64,000 nucleotides of DNA, taken from the NCBI RefSeq assembly GCF_014287795.1, contig NZ_JACOON010000003.1, forward strand, positions 62,001 through 126,000, written 5' to 3'. Every line of letters begins with the position of its first letter. Position 1 is the first letter of the stretch. Positions 34,432-43,064 of this stretch are shown here, in pieces. Under the pieces are notes generated by a model. That model was not told where the DNA came from and did not search any database. It was given only the letters and a program-made list of their open reading frames with translations. Both the position numbers and the translations under genes were made by a program. Source of the DNA: Christensenella tenuis. Its GTDB lineage: Bacteria; Bacillota; Clostridia; Christensenellales; Christensenellaceae.

Positions 34432-35938
34432 TTTCTTTTCCTCCCGAAGCAAACCACATAATTTCTTCCTGCTTTGCTCTTGATGTTTCGTTATTGTCAA
34501 GCACTCCCGTCACCGAACCTTCATGCATAACAACGATTCGGTCGCTGAGGTTGATGATCTCTTCCATTTCTGAAGAAATCAGCATAACGGCTTTTCCCTG
34601 TTTGGCAAGGCCATAGATCAACTGGTAGATTTCAGCCTTCGCGCCAACGTCGACTCCCCTCGTCGGTTCGTCGAGAATAAAGATATCCGGGTCGGCGGCC
34701 ATCCATTTTCCAAGGACTACTTTCTGCTGATTGCCGCCGGAAAGGAATTGCACCTTTTGTTCCGGAGAAGTCATCTTGATGGAGAGGGCATCCGCATACT
34801 TTCCTATCAGCTCGTTTTCATACTTTTTGTTGACGCCTACGTTTTTAATGAATTTATCCAGGACGACGATAGAGGTATTGTATTTGATCGTATGCATCAG
34901 GAACAGCCCCTCCGTTTTTCTGTCTTCAGGAACATACCCGATGCCATACCTAATCGCATCTTGCGTATTTTGAATATTTGCCCGTTCTCCGTTTATGTAA
35001 AGCTCCCCGGAATCCACTTTATCGATCCCGAAGATCGCCCTGGCAAGCTCAGTCCGTCCCGCGCCCACAAGGCCAGCAAACCCAACGATTTCTCCTTTCC
35101 TCAAGGAAAAATTGATGTCTCTAATTTTCTCGTTGGAATAGTGTTTGACTTCCAGGCAAACCTCGCCCACATCTATTTTCCCGTCCCGTTTGAAAATCTC
35201 CGAAAGCTCACGGCCAACCATCATACTGATCACCTTGTCCTGCGTCAGATTTTCTACCGTATCCGTTCCAATCATTTTTCCATCCCGCAGAATGGAAATA
35301 GAATCCGCTATTTCAAAGATCTCGTCCATTCTGTGTGAGATATAAATAATGGCGATCCCTGATTTTTTCAGGTTTTCTATCTGTAAAAAAAGCTGGTCTA
35401 TCTCTGTTTTTGTCAAAGAAGAAGTTGGTTCATCCATCACAATGATTTTGGCGTTCGACAGCAGCGCCCTGCTGATCTCCACCATCTGCTGTTTCGCAAT
35501 GCTTAGATCCCGCACTTTCGTGCGCGCGTCAACGCCCAGCCCCATCTCTTCCAGGATCGCCTGCGACCTACGAACCATTTCCCGGTCGTTGAGGAGCGCT
35601 CCCCCCTTGATTTCCTTTCCCATGAAAAGGTTGTCTGCGATCGACATGTTCTCCGCAAGGCTGATCTCCTGGTGGATAATACCGATCCCGTAATGCTGTG
35701 CATCCTGTACAGTATTGATTTTGGCTTCCTCTCCATTGATCCGGATCGTTCCCTGTCCGGAATCCATGTCATAGATTCCACCCAATATTTTGATTAACGT
35801 CGATTTCCCCGCGCCGTTCTCGCCCATCAGGGCACGCACTTCGCCGGCTTTTACATTGAATTCAATGTTGTCGAGCACTTTAGCACCCGGAAATGTCTTA
35901 CTGATCCCCGACATCTCCAGATAGTATTCATTTTCCAT
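34418..35938 (-). CDS. Sugar ABC transporter ATPase, duplicated domain (RbsA-like)
   Basis: A 506-residue two-domain ATPase. The first domain has G-E-N-G-A-G-K-S-T, signature L-S-I-A-K-Q-Q and Walker B I-V-M-D-E-P-T; the second has the variant P-loop G-L-V-G-A-G-R-T-E and L-S-G-G-N-Q-Q-K. The ATG at 35938 has GGAGGG upstream; a long in-frame extension to 36115 runs through the intercistronic hairpin and is not coding. Paralogous to the ATPase at 5633, with which it shares layout but serves a different operon. Confidence 0.95.
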   Translation of the reverse strand: MENEYYLEMSGISKTFPGAKVLDNIEFNVKAGEVRALMGENGAGKSTLIKILGGIYDMDSGQGTIRINGEEAKINTVQDAQHYGIGIIHQEISLAENMSIADNLFMGKEIKGGALLNDREMVRRSQAILEEMGLGVDARTKVRDLSIAKQQMVEISRALLSNAKIIVMDEPTSSLTKTEIDQLFLQIENLKKSGIAIIYISHRMDEIFEIADSISILRDGKMIGTDTVENLTQDKVISMMVGRELSEIFKRDGKIDVGEVCLEVKHYSNEKIRDINFSLRKGEIVGFAGLVGAGRTELARAIFGIDKVDSGELYINGERANIQNTQDAIRYGIGYVPEDRKTEGLFLMHTIKYNTSIVVLDKFIKNVGVNKKYENELIGKYADALSIKMTSPEQKVQFLSGGNQQKVVLGKWMAADPDIFILDEPTRGVDVGAKAEIYQLIYGLAKQGKAVMLISSEMEEIINLSDRIVVMHEGSVTGVLDNNETSRAKQEEIMWFASGGKENAKN

Positions 35939-36001
35939 ACCTGCCCTCCATAAAGCAATCAGTCGATATCTTCCATATGCTTCATACGCTTGAGAGAAAA
36001 G

Positions 36002-36032
36002 GTGCCGCCGTACCGCGGACGGACAGCGGCAC
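36002..36032 (-). other. Intercistronic hairpin after the RbsB-like gene
   Basis: GTGCCGC / GCGGCAC with a 17-base loop between the binding-protein and ATPase genes, with no T-run. It mirrors the element at 7158-7191 and probably stabilises the binding-protein messenger. Confidence 0.5.
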
Positions 36033-36074
36033 ATCCCTTTATCCCTCGATATTTTCAGTATCCTGGAATTTGAA

Positions 36075-37076
36075 TTATTCTCCCGCTTGCAGCGTTTCGG
36101 CCGTAACCAGCGCACTCGGGACCTTGATGTCTGCCTCTACCGTTTCACCCGCTATCACCTTGTATGCGACCTCAATACTCTGCTTGCCGATTTCGACTGG
36201 ATCCTGGGAAGCCGACGCAAACATCTTTCCTTCTTTGATGGCCGCTATTCCGTCTTCCGAACCGTCTACGCCTACGATCTTGATCTGGTCGAGCTTGCCC
36301 GCGCTGTCAACGGCTGCCGCACAGCCGATTGCCGATGGGTCGTTGAGTGCGAACACGCCCGTGAGGTCCGGATAAGCTTGCAGCATATTTTCCATTACCG
36401 GCATTGCCGTATCGACGCCGGGCTGGATTTCCTGTTCTTCAACGATTTCGATATCAGGATATTGAGAGAGCGCATCCTTGAAACCATTCGCCCTGTCTGC
36501 ACAGACCTGTGCCACGTTGTAGGTAAGCATCACAACTTTGCCCTTGCCTTCAAGCGCTTCTCCAAGCGCTTCGCCGATCAGCTGGCCCGCCATGAAATTG
36601 TCCGTTGCAACCGTGCTCTCCACGAGGCTCGCGTCATCGACCGGCGAGTTATAGCATACGACCGGGATGCCCGCCGCTTTGCAAGCGTTCAGCGAAGCCT
36701 GGATTCCGTTCGAGTCCACAGGATCGATCATCATGACGCTGACGCCTTGCTGGATCATATCCTCAATGTCCGTGATCTGCTTTGCTGCGTCAAATCCAGC
36801 GTCCATTACGATCAGCTGGTCGTCCCCTTGAACCGCAGATTCCATGCCGTCCAATATTTCAATATAGAACGGGTTAGATTGATCCGCTACGGAAACGCCA
36901 ATTTTGATCGCTCCGCCCGCCGCCGGTTCTGCCGCCGACGCCGCAGCGGACGCTTCCGTGCTTTGTTCAGCCGGAGCGGATGATTCAGCTGCCGTTGAAT
37001 CTGTTGTGACTGCCGAACAGGCGACAAGTGCGATCGCCATAAACAGGGCTACAGCGATCAGTGAAAGTTTTTTCAT
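36075..37076 (-). CDS. Sugar-binding lipoprotein (RbsB-like)
   Basis: A 333-residue substrate-binding lipoprotein. MKKLSLIAVALFMAIALVA precedes Cys20 (lipobox L-V-A-C), then a 35-residue Ser/Ala/Glu linker. The domain begins A-I-K-I-G-V-S-V-A-D-Q-S-N-P-F-Y, a ribose-type opening whose N-P-F-Y contacts the sugar; D-P-V-D-S-N-G and F-A-L-N-D-P-S-A-I-G-C follow. It collects a pentose or similar sugar outside the membrane. GGAGG precedes the ATG. A TTTAGC/GCTAAA dyad lies upstream at 37103-37120. Confidence 0.93.
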   Translation of the reverse strand: MKKLSLIAVALFMAIALVACSAVTTDSTAAESSAPAEQSTEASAAASAAEPAAGGAIKIGVSVADQSNPFYIEILDGMESAVQGDDQLIVMDAGFDAAKQITDIEDMIQQGVSVMMIDPVDSNGIQASLNACKAAGIPVVCYNSPVDDASLVESTVATDNFMAGQLIGEALGEALEGKGKVVMLTYNVAQVCADRANGFKDALSQYPDIEIVEEQEIQPGVDTAMPVMENMLQAYPDLTGVFALNDPSAIGCAAAVDSAGKLDQIKIVGVDGSEDGIAAIKEGKMFASASQDPVEIGKQSIEVAYKVIAGETVEADIKVPSALVTAETLQAGE

Positions 37077-37102
37077 AATCGTTTTCCTCCATTATTTTAT
37101 TA

Positions 37103-37120
37103 TTTAGCGTTTAAGCTAAA
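37103..37120. promoter_or_regulatory. Dyad before the RbsB-like gene
   Basis: TTTAGC and GCTAAA arms with a six-base centre (GTTTAA), including the AGCGTTTAA word also seen at 9733 and 8521. It lies in the 65-base gap between the SDR and binding-protein genes. It may be an internal operator or a weak hairpin. Confidence 0.35.
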
Positions 37121-37141
37121 ATGTTTTCTTCTCTAACCGGC

Positions 37142-37927
37142 TTACCATGCCGTATAGCCGCCATCCACAAGATAAGTGGCGCCCGTCACAAAACTGGATG
37201 CATCCGACGCCAGATAAACCGCGATTCCCATCAGTTCGTCCGTTTGGCCAGAGCGTCCCATTGGAGTCATGGAGAACCAGCGTTCGATCGCTGGATCCTT
37301 GCGCTGATAGCGGTCTTCGCTCATCTCCGTACGCATATATCCCGGGCAAAGCGCATTCACACGCACACCGCGCATTGCCCATTCCGTCGCCATAGACTTA
37401 GTCAGCATGATGAGTCCACCCTTGGAAGCGTTATACGCGCACTGGTTCTGCGGCGTATTGACGATCAGTCCAGACATAGAGCCAATGTTTACGATGCTCC
37501 CCTTGCCCTGCCGAAGCATTACCTTTCCGACCTCGCGCGAGACGATAAACGGACCTGTGAGGTTGACGTCGATGACCTCCTTCCAATCCTCTGTGGTCAC
37601 TTTCTCTGCATCGTCACCAAGCCACGTCCCCGCGTTATTGAACAGGATATCGATCTTGCCATATTCATCCATCACCTGAGCGACCATAGCTTTCACATCG
37701 TCCTCATTGCGCATATCCCCCTTGATTACGGTGCACTTCACACCCTCCTGCTCGATAATCTTCTGCGTCGCAAGCGCCGTCTCGATACGCCGGGCGGCGA
37801 TCACAATATCCGCGCCTGCCTGGGCAAGGGCAATCGCCATAGACCTGCCAAGCCCCTGCCCGCCGCCGGTAACGATTGCTACCCTATCCTTCAGTGAAAA
37901 TTGTTCCATTACATTTTTTGTGCTCAT
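37142..37927 (-). CDS. Short-chain dehydrogenase (KduD/pentitol dehydrogenase-like)
   Basis: A 261-residue SDR. T-G-G-G-Q-G-L-G is the cofactor loop, N-N-A-G-T-W-L-G follows, and the catalytic residues are in I-G-S-M-S-G and Y-N-A-S-K. C-terminal A-T-Y-L-V-D-G-G-Y is typical. Arg residues after strand beta-2 (A-A-R-R) suggest NADP(H), but this is weak. The ATG at 37927 has GGAGAAGG upstream. In the operon it could oxidise a pentitol to the ketopentose used by the kinase, or reduce a keto sugar. Confidence 0.88.
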   Translation of the reverse strand: MSTKNVMEQFSLKDRVAIVTGGGQGLGRSMAIALAQAGADIVIAARRIETALATQKIIEQEGVKCTVIKGDMRNEDDVKAMVAQVMDEYGKIDILFNNAGTWLGDDAEKVTTEDWKEVIDVNLTGPFIVSREVGKVMLRQGKGSIVNIGSMSGLIVNTPQNQCAYNASKGGLIMLTKSMATEWAMRGVRVNALCPGYMRTEMSEDRYQRKDPAIERWFSMTPMGRSGQTDELMGIAVYLASDASSFVTGATYLVDGGYTAW

Positions 37928-37952
37928 GATTCCTTCTCCATTCCAAATGTTT

Positions 37953-38435
37953 TTACAATTCGATTTTGATGTGGTTTTCCTTTGCATATTCCACCACACA
38001 GCAATCCGTTTTATAAATGCGTTCCGGAAGAATGATTAACACATGTCCCACTTCCTTGTGGAGCGGAAAACCTCCGAAATGCCATACGCCCGTTTTCAGG
38101 ATCACCATCGTCCCCTTAGGCACAATAAAAGCCCTCGTCAATCCGGAGACAGGCGCACCTGTCGGCGGCGCTACATGGATCACGATATCGTCGTCCATGG
38201 CAATAATGCCTTCTCCCGTCGTATTATGATATTCTGCCATCGTGACTATCATTTCTTCCGCCCCGTGCAGCAAGAGCGGAGAGAAGGCGACCGGCATATC
38301 TCCTGAAACCGGAAACAGGCCTTTATCGTTAAAAAAATCTCCCAAGCTGTTGCCTTCCGGCTCCGTAATATTCACATAAGTACCGAATTCCCAAAATGCT
38401 TCCCGCGTCAATTTCTCTGCTTTTATTGTCTTCAT
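37953..38435 (-). CDS. Ureidoglycolate lyase (AllA)-like cupin protein
   Basis: A 160-residue protein resembling the ureidoglycolate lyase/hydrolase AllA family: early F-W-E-F-G-T-Y-V, central M-A-E-Y-H-N-T-T, then A-F-I-V-P-K-G-T-M-V-I-L-K-T-G-V-W-H-F-G-G-F-P, the characteristic beta-strand with active-site His. AllA splits ureidoglycolate to glyoxylate and urea, but there are no purine or allantoin genes here, and the gene is inside a sugar operon. Relatives in sugar operons probably act on a carbohydrate as an isomerase or lyase; this is inference. It sits 15 bases after the transketolase C-terminal subunit and 25 before the SDR. Confidence 0.75.
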   Translation of the reverse strand: MKTIKAEKLTREAFWEFGTYVNITEPEGNSLGDFFNDKGLFPVSGDMPVAFSPLLLHGAEEMIVTMAEYHNTTGEGIIAMDDDIVIHVAPPTGAPVSGLTRAFIVPKGTMVILKTGVWHFGGFPLHKEVGHVLIILPERIYKTDCCVVEYAKENHIKIEL

Positions 38436-38450
38436 TGCATTTCCTTCCGT

Positions 38451-39389
38451 TTATTTCAGTCTCAAGGCTTCCCTTGCTTTCTCTATGATCGCACCAGTGC
38501 TGATTCCGTACATTTCCAGCAGTTGATCCGCGTTTCCGGAACGTCCGAACGTATCCTGCGTGCCAACTTTTAGCACCGGCACCGGGCAGCACTCGCCCAC
38601 GACCTCGCCGACCGCACTGCCAAGCCCGCCCATAACGTTGTGTTCTTCCGCTGTTACGATTGCCCCAGTCTCCTGTGCTGCCGCTATAACCGCTTCCCGG
38701 TCGATCGGCTTGATCGTATGCATATTGAGTACCCTTGTCCGTACCCCTTCCCCCGCTAATATGTCCGCTGCCTCAAGCGCCTTGCTCACGGCAATCCCGC
38801 AGGCAATAACGGTGAGGTCGCTTCCCTGCCGCATTTCCACTGCTTTTCCGATCTCGAATGAATACGCTTCAAAATCGGTGACTGTCTCCACGGCTGCCCG
38901 GCCAATCCGAAGATACGCAGGCCCTTCATACTTATTTAGTGTGAGCACTGCCTGTTTTGTTTCATTTCCGTCCGCCGGGCAAATAACCACCATCCCGGGG
39001 ATGCTCCTCATCAGCGCCATATCTTCCAGACACTGGTGGGTCGCTCCGTCCTCACCCACGATGAGTCCGGCATGCGTTCCGATCAGTTTCACATTGAGCC
39101 CCGGGTATGCCACCGAATTGCGGATCTGGTCAAACGTCCTGCCTGCGATGAACATTGCAAAAGAGCTCACAAAAGGCTTGAGCCCGAATGCCGCCATGCC
39201 GGCAGCCATGCCGACCATGTTTGCTTCTGCGATCCCCACATTGAAAAAACGTTCCGGGTAAGCTTCCCCAAACATACACGACATAGTGCAGGTGCTCACA
39301 TCTGCGTCGAGCACAACAACTTTTTCATCTGCCCCAATCTCCTTCAACGTATCTCCGTATACGTCCCTTGTAGAAATTTTTCCTTTCAT
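38451..39389 (-). CDS. Transketolase, C-terminal subunit
   Basis: A 312-residue protein corresponding to the pyrimidine-binding and C-terminal domains of transketolase. F-N-V-G-I-A-E56-A-N carries the glutamate that activates the thiamine ring; G-L-I-V-G-E-D-G-A-T-H-Q and F-G-x-S-G follow. It works only with the N-terminal subunit encoded immediately upstream (four bases apart). The ATG is preceded by GAGGAG with little spacing, so translation is probably coupled to the upstream gene. It transfers two-carbon units between sugar phosphates. Split transketolases occur in many Firmicutes sugar operons. Confidence 0.93.
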   Translation of the reverse strand: MKGKISTRDVYGDTLKEIGADEKVVVLDADVSTCTMSCMFGEAYPERFFNVGIAEANMVGMAAGMAAFGLKPFVSSFAMFIAGRTFDQIRNSVAYPGLNVKLIGTHAGLIVGEDGATHQCLEDMALMRSIPGMVVICPADGNETKQAVLTLNKYEGPAYLRIGRAAVETVTDFEAYSFEIGKAVEMRQGSDLTVIACGIAVSKALEAADILAGEGVRTRVLNMHTIKPIDREAVIAAAQETGAIVTAEEHNVMGGLGSAVGEVVGECCPVPVLKVGTQDTFGRSGNADQLLEMYGISTGAIIEKAREALRLK

Positions 39390-39393
39390 CTCC

Positions 39394-40221
39394 TCAGTTC
39401 CTCGCTTCCAATTCCGCAAAAGCCTGCTCAAATTCTGCATCGTTCGGCGTTTTCCCATGCCATTGATTTTTGCCTTCCATAAAGGAAACCCCTTTACCTT
39501 TGATGGTATCCGCAATAATCATGTGCGCTTTTTGACGCGTCTCCTTCGCCACGTCGATTGCCCGCGCGATCTCCTGTACGTTATGTCCGTCAATCCTTTG
39601 CGTATGCATTCCAAAACTTTCAAATTTTGCCTTAAGATCGCCCGTATCCAGTATCTCTTTCACAGTGCCGTCAAGCTGTACTTTGTTGCAGTCCAATATC
39701 GCCACCAAGTTGTCGAGTCCATGCGCGCCCGCATACATCATCGCTTCCCATATCTGGCCTTCCTGTATCTCTCCATCGCCCAAAATAGCATAGACCGTGC
39801 ATTCATTCCCCGTCATTTTCGCAGCCTGGGCCATCCCTACCGCTGCCGAGAACCCTTGCCCTAACGATCCAGTAGACATATCCACTCCTTCGACATTCCT
39901 CATTTCCGCGTGCCCGGAAAGCGATCCATCGATTTTGCGAAACGTTTTCAGCCGTTCTACCGGGAAAAAACCTCTCAGTGCAAGTGTCGGATACAGCGCC
40001 ACCGTAGCGTGCCCCTTAGAAAGCACCAGCCGGTCGCGCAATTCCCATTTCGGGTTTTCCGGGGCGATTTTCATTTTTTCAAAATAGAGCACTGCCATAA
40101 TTTCCGAAAGGGAAAAAGCACCTCCTATGTGCCCTGATTTTGCTTCCCGCACCATTTCAAGCCCGGTTTTTCGTATTTCCCACGCCTTATCCTCCAGGTA
40201 TTTCTGCCGTTGCGTCTCCAT
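39394..40221 (-). CDS. Transketolase, N-terminal subunit
   Basis: A 275-residue thiamine-diphosphate-binding half of transketolase. S-G-H-I-G-G and S-K-G-H-A are substrate-side motifs; the ThDP/metal motif runs G148-D-G-E-I-Q-E-G-x-x-W-E-A to D-C-N-K. GGAGGGAGAGG precedes the ATG. As first gene of the operon it lies 324 bases from the LacI fusion gene and behind the palindrome at 40294. Together with the next gene it would join the ketose phosphate from the operon kinase to central metabolism, as in pentose and apiose pathways. Confidence 0.94.
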   Translation of the reverse strand: METQRQKYLEDKAWEIRKTGLEMVREAKSGHIGGAFSLSEIMAVLYFEKMKIAPENPKWELRDRLVLSKGHATVALYPTLALRGFFPVERLKTFRKIDGSLSGHAEMRNVEGVDMSTGSLGQGFSAAVGMAQAAKMTGNECTVYAILGDGEIQEGQIWEAMMYAGAHGLDNLVAILDCNKVQLDGTVKEILDTGDLKAKFESFGMHTQRIDGHNVQEIARAIDVAKETRQKAHMIIADTIKGKGVSFMEGKNQWHGKTPNDAEFEQAFAELEARN

Positions 40222-40293
40222 CGCGTCCTCTCCCTCCGCCGATTGTCATTTATTTTGATTTGCGTCTATTCATACCGCATCATTTGGCCGCGC

Positions 40294-40314
40294 AAATTTT
40301 AAACGTTAAAATTT
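40294..40314. promoter_or_regulatory. AACG-centred palindrome upstream of the transketolase operon
   Basis: Arms AAATTTTAA and TTAAAATTT with a three-base centre ACG. The symmetry and central CG fit a LacI-family operator and it is 73 bases from the operon start, next to the LacI-fusion regulator gene. The remainder of the 324-base gap is AT-rich and empty apart from the terminator at 40504. Confidence 0.6.
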
Positions 40315-40503
40315 ATTTGTATCGTATCAAAATATTGTTTTTTTATTTTATTCAGTCTTTTTATTATCGATTTTTCTTTTTTATATTGGGGTTTATTGTC
40401 TCAGAGAGGCCGTTTGCCTCCGTCGTAAATTTATATTACAATAATTTTTGTAACGTGTCAATAAATTTATTTTTGAATTTTAACTTTTTCTTCCAACAAA
40501 AAA

Positions 40504-40526
40504 CCGTTCCCCGAAAAGAGGAACGG
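40504..40526 (-). terminator. Terminator of the LacI-fusion gene
   Basis: CCGTTCC / GGAACGG stem with nine-base loop, T-run on both strands, 20 bases after the stop. Confidence 0.85.
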
Positions 40527-40545
40527 CTTTTTTTATATTTTCCGT

Positions 40546-42825
40546 TTATCTCCGATAGATTTTTCCGATCTCCCGATCCATCCGGTCCACCGCTTCTTTA
40601 GCCGTATATTTTTTCGTAATCGCCGCATTTACCGTGCTTCCAATGATCTTCTCAAACACATTCTCCGAAATACACCTGCCGTCCGCCGTATTTGGTGCGA
40701 AGCGTTTTTTCGCATCTTTAAACACCTCAAACGTCTCCTTATGCCACGGATACAGGTTTAAGAGCTCCGTGCTATCGCAAATGCTCGTATAGGGAACAAT
40801 CCGCCCCAATACAGCGTTTACTACCGACATCCGCTCCGAGGTCGCCCACTTGATGAATTCACATGCCTGCTCTTTTTTTCCGGAATGGCTGTTCATTCCG
40901 ATAGACCACCCCCCAAACAGGGAAGCATTCCCCGGAACCACATCATAGCCCACTTTGCCAACAACGCGCGATATGTTCCTATCCCGCAGGATGGTCACTT
41001 GATCGGAATACTGTACCATCATCGCGGAATTTCCCCGGCAGAAATCCATTGCCTCATCATCCCACCACCAGTTCGGCGCTTCCGGATGCGCGTAGTCATA
41101 GCATTCAATATAATTTTCCAGTGCATACACAGCTTTTTCACGGTCGTTGATCGCCGTCTCACCGTTGAAAAGGTCGATCCCCTGCGCCCATATGCGCGGC
41201 AGGTACTCACTCGTCGCGCCGGTGGGCACCCTGCCTGACAGCGAAGTCCCATAAAGTGTATCGGAATCCGGATTGAACTTTCGGGTAAACAAACGGGCCA
41301 CCTTGTTATATTCTTCCCATGTCGTCGGAACCCTCAATTCTTCCTTATACCACTCAAAATAAAGGCGCTGGTTTTTCAATTTTTCAAAAAGATCCTTGCG
41401 GTAAAACAGTAACTGCGTCGTAAAACTGAACGGCAACGTCCACATCCGGCCGTTCATCAGTGAATAAGCGTCGAATATCTGCCCCGGGAACCTTTCCCGC
41501 AGTTGGGATGCGTCTCCAATATGATCCTCCAATAATTCGAGGCAGCCTTTCACCACAAGTTCCTTAACCCACGGCACATCAAGGGCAAACACATCATATC
41601 TTCCATCGCTGCTCCTCCATATTTCATCGAGCATGCCGCGGTAATTTATCAGGTCCGCCTGCACCTTGATCCCCGTGCTCCTCGTAAAATCATTGCACAG
41701 ATATTTCACCGCACGGCCCGCATGATTGTTCGGGAGAAGGACACATACCTGTTCTTCTCCCGGCTTTCCGGTTTGCAGTTTCAACAGTTCTTCTTTCTTT
41801 TCTTCGGGCTTTATAAGACGTTCTTCAGCGTCTCCTTTCGGTTTTCCGATCAACCCCGCCAGCATCTCGAATGCCATCTTCCCCATCTTCCCATACGGAA
41901 GGATTATGCTTTCTTCATTTGCCGCCGGTGTATCTGTCCACCGCCTGCTCTTCATAATAATCAGTTTGGGAATATCCTTCCCATCGGTGCTCGTGAGCGC
42001 GACCGCTTTGCGCACCCCCTCCGCCAACACCTCGCTCGTTACATAGATCGCTTCGGGCTTTTCCTTGAGGTTCAAAAGGCGGACCGCTTGCTGCATCGCG
42101 CTTTCCTTGTCATATTCGGTGGTCAGCAGATAATCATTGCGGATCTCGATATCGGCGGAAAACAATGCGTTCAGGTACGCATCGACGCAAGCCGTATCGA
42201 AAGAATATTCCCGCGGGCCCGTCAGCATTGCGATCCTTTTGGTTCCGCAGCCAATCTGCCTGTTGATATTTTTTATCAGAGTCTCCCTGACGTCGATGCC
42301 GACAAAGCCGCAGTTTTCGATTTTGCGCAGCATCCCCACAACGCGATGGCCGCCCTTTTCCAGTTTTTGGAACAACCGTTCGTTTTCGGGCTGGCAAGTG
42401 ATCAGCAATATCCCATCTGCATTGAACATCCGCGCCTGATTCAAAATTTGCTTCTCCCGGTAAGGAAGCTCGCTGCACACAAATACATTCAAGGAAAAAC
42501 CGCGCTCTTCCGCCATCCGCGTCACCGCATCAAATATCTCTTCAAACTCCGGTTCGTTTAGATTGGGAAAGATCACATAGATCGTATTTCCGTTTTTGCT
42601 GGTCTTCAGGTTCTTGGCGAGGGCGTTTTGCTCATACCCAAGCTCTTTCACCGCCGCTTCTACGCGCTTTATTTTATCACTGCTTACTCCCTTTACACCA
42701 TTAAGAACGTTCGAGACCGTTCCCTGCGATACACCGGCGAGCCGTGCAACGTCACGCATAGTCGCAATCTTGTGCCGTTCCGGCTTCCGTTCCTTACCCT
42801 GATTCCCCTGAAATATCTCTGGCAT
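40546..42825 (-). CDS. LacI-type repressor fused to a cytoplasmic solute-binding domain
   Basis: A 759-residue three-part protein. Residues 20-70 are a LacI helix-turn-helix (T-M-R-D-V-A-R-L-A-G-V-S-Q-G-T-V-S-N-V-L). Residues 80-328 form a LacI sugar-sensor fold (T-I-Y-V-I-F-P, A-D-G-I-L-L-I-T, F-V-G-I-D-V). After a charged linker (329-357) comes a family-1 extracellular solute-binding (MalE-like) domain to the end: T-G-I-K-V-Q-A-D-L-I-N, M-W-T-L-P-F-S-F-T-T-Q-L-L-F-Y-R-K-D-L-F, T-T-W-E-E-Y, F-G-G-W-S-I-G-M-N. No signal peptide or membrane segment exists, so it is cytoplasmic and must sense an internal ligand. A normal LacI is about 340 residues. It sits upstream of the pentose operon, whose gap holds a LacI-type palindrome. 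AGGAAAAGGT precedes the ATG. Confidence 0.92.
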   Translation of the reverse strand: MPEIFQGNQGKERKPERHKIATMRDVARLAGVSQGTVSNVLNGVKGVSSDKIKRVEAAVKELGYEQNALAKNLKTSKNGNTIYVIFPNLNEPEFEEIFDAVTRMAEERGFSLNVFVCSELPYREKQILNQARMFNADGILLITCQPENERLFQKLEKGGHRVVGMLRKIENCGFVGIDVRETLIKNINRQIGCGTKRIAMLTGPREYSFDTACVDAYLNALFSADIEIRNDYLLTTEYDKESAMQQAVRLLNLKEKPEAIYVTSEVLAEGVRKAVALTSTDGKDIPKLIIMKSRRWTDTPAANEESIILPYGKMGKMAFEMLAGLIGKPKGDAEERLIKPEEKKEELLKLQTGKPGEEQVCVLLPNNHAGRAVKYLCNDFTRSTGIKVQADLINYRGMLDEIWRSSDGRYDVFALDVPWVKELVVKGCLELLEDHIGDASQLRERFPGQIFDAYSLMNGRMWTLPFSFTTQLLFYRKDLFEKLKNQRLYFEWYKEELRVPTTWEEYNKVARLFTRKFNPDSDTLYGTSLSGRVPTGATSEYLPRIWAQGIDLFNGETAINDREKAVYALENYIECYDYAHPEAPNWWWDDEAMDFCRGNSAMMVQYSDQVTILRDRNISRVVGKVGYDVVPGNASLFGGWSIGMNSHSGKKEQACEFIKWATSERMSVVNAVLGRIVPYTSICDSTELLNLYPWHKETFEVFKDAKKRFAPNTADGRCISENVFEKIIGSTVNAAITKKYTAKEAVDRMDREIGKIYRR

Positions 42826-43064
42826 ACCTTTTCCTCACCGTTCGTCTTCAGCCAATTAATGATTCTAATTGTTTTGTTCAAATTCAATCAGAAGGCCAAA
42901 TCTCCCACATTTTCCTTATTTTAAAAGATTTTTCGTCATTTTCCATCATTTATTTATATTTTTGAACGTTTCATTTATTTTATAATATCGGAAATAAAGG
43001 GTGAAGTCAATCGCTAATCGCTTTATTTCTTCCTCTTCACGCACTGCCCTGCCCATGGTTCCAT

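Noticed and set aside
37953..38435. Purine or allantoin degradation role for the AllA-like gene
   Set aside because: No allantoin, ureide or purine-degradation gene is nearby; it is embedded in a sugar operon.
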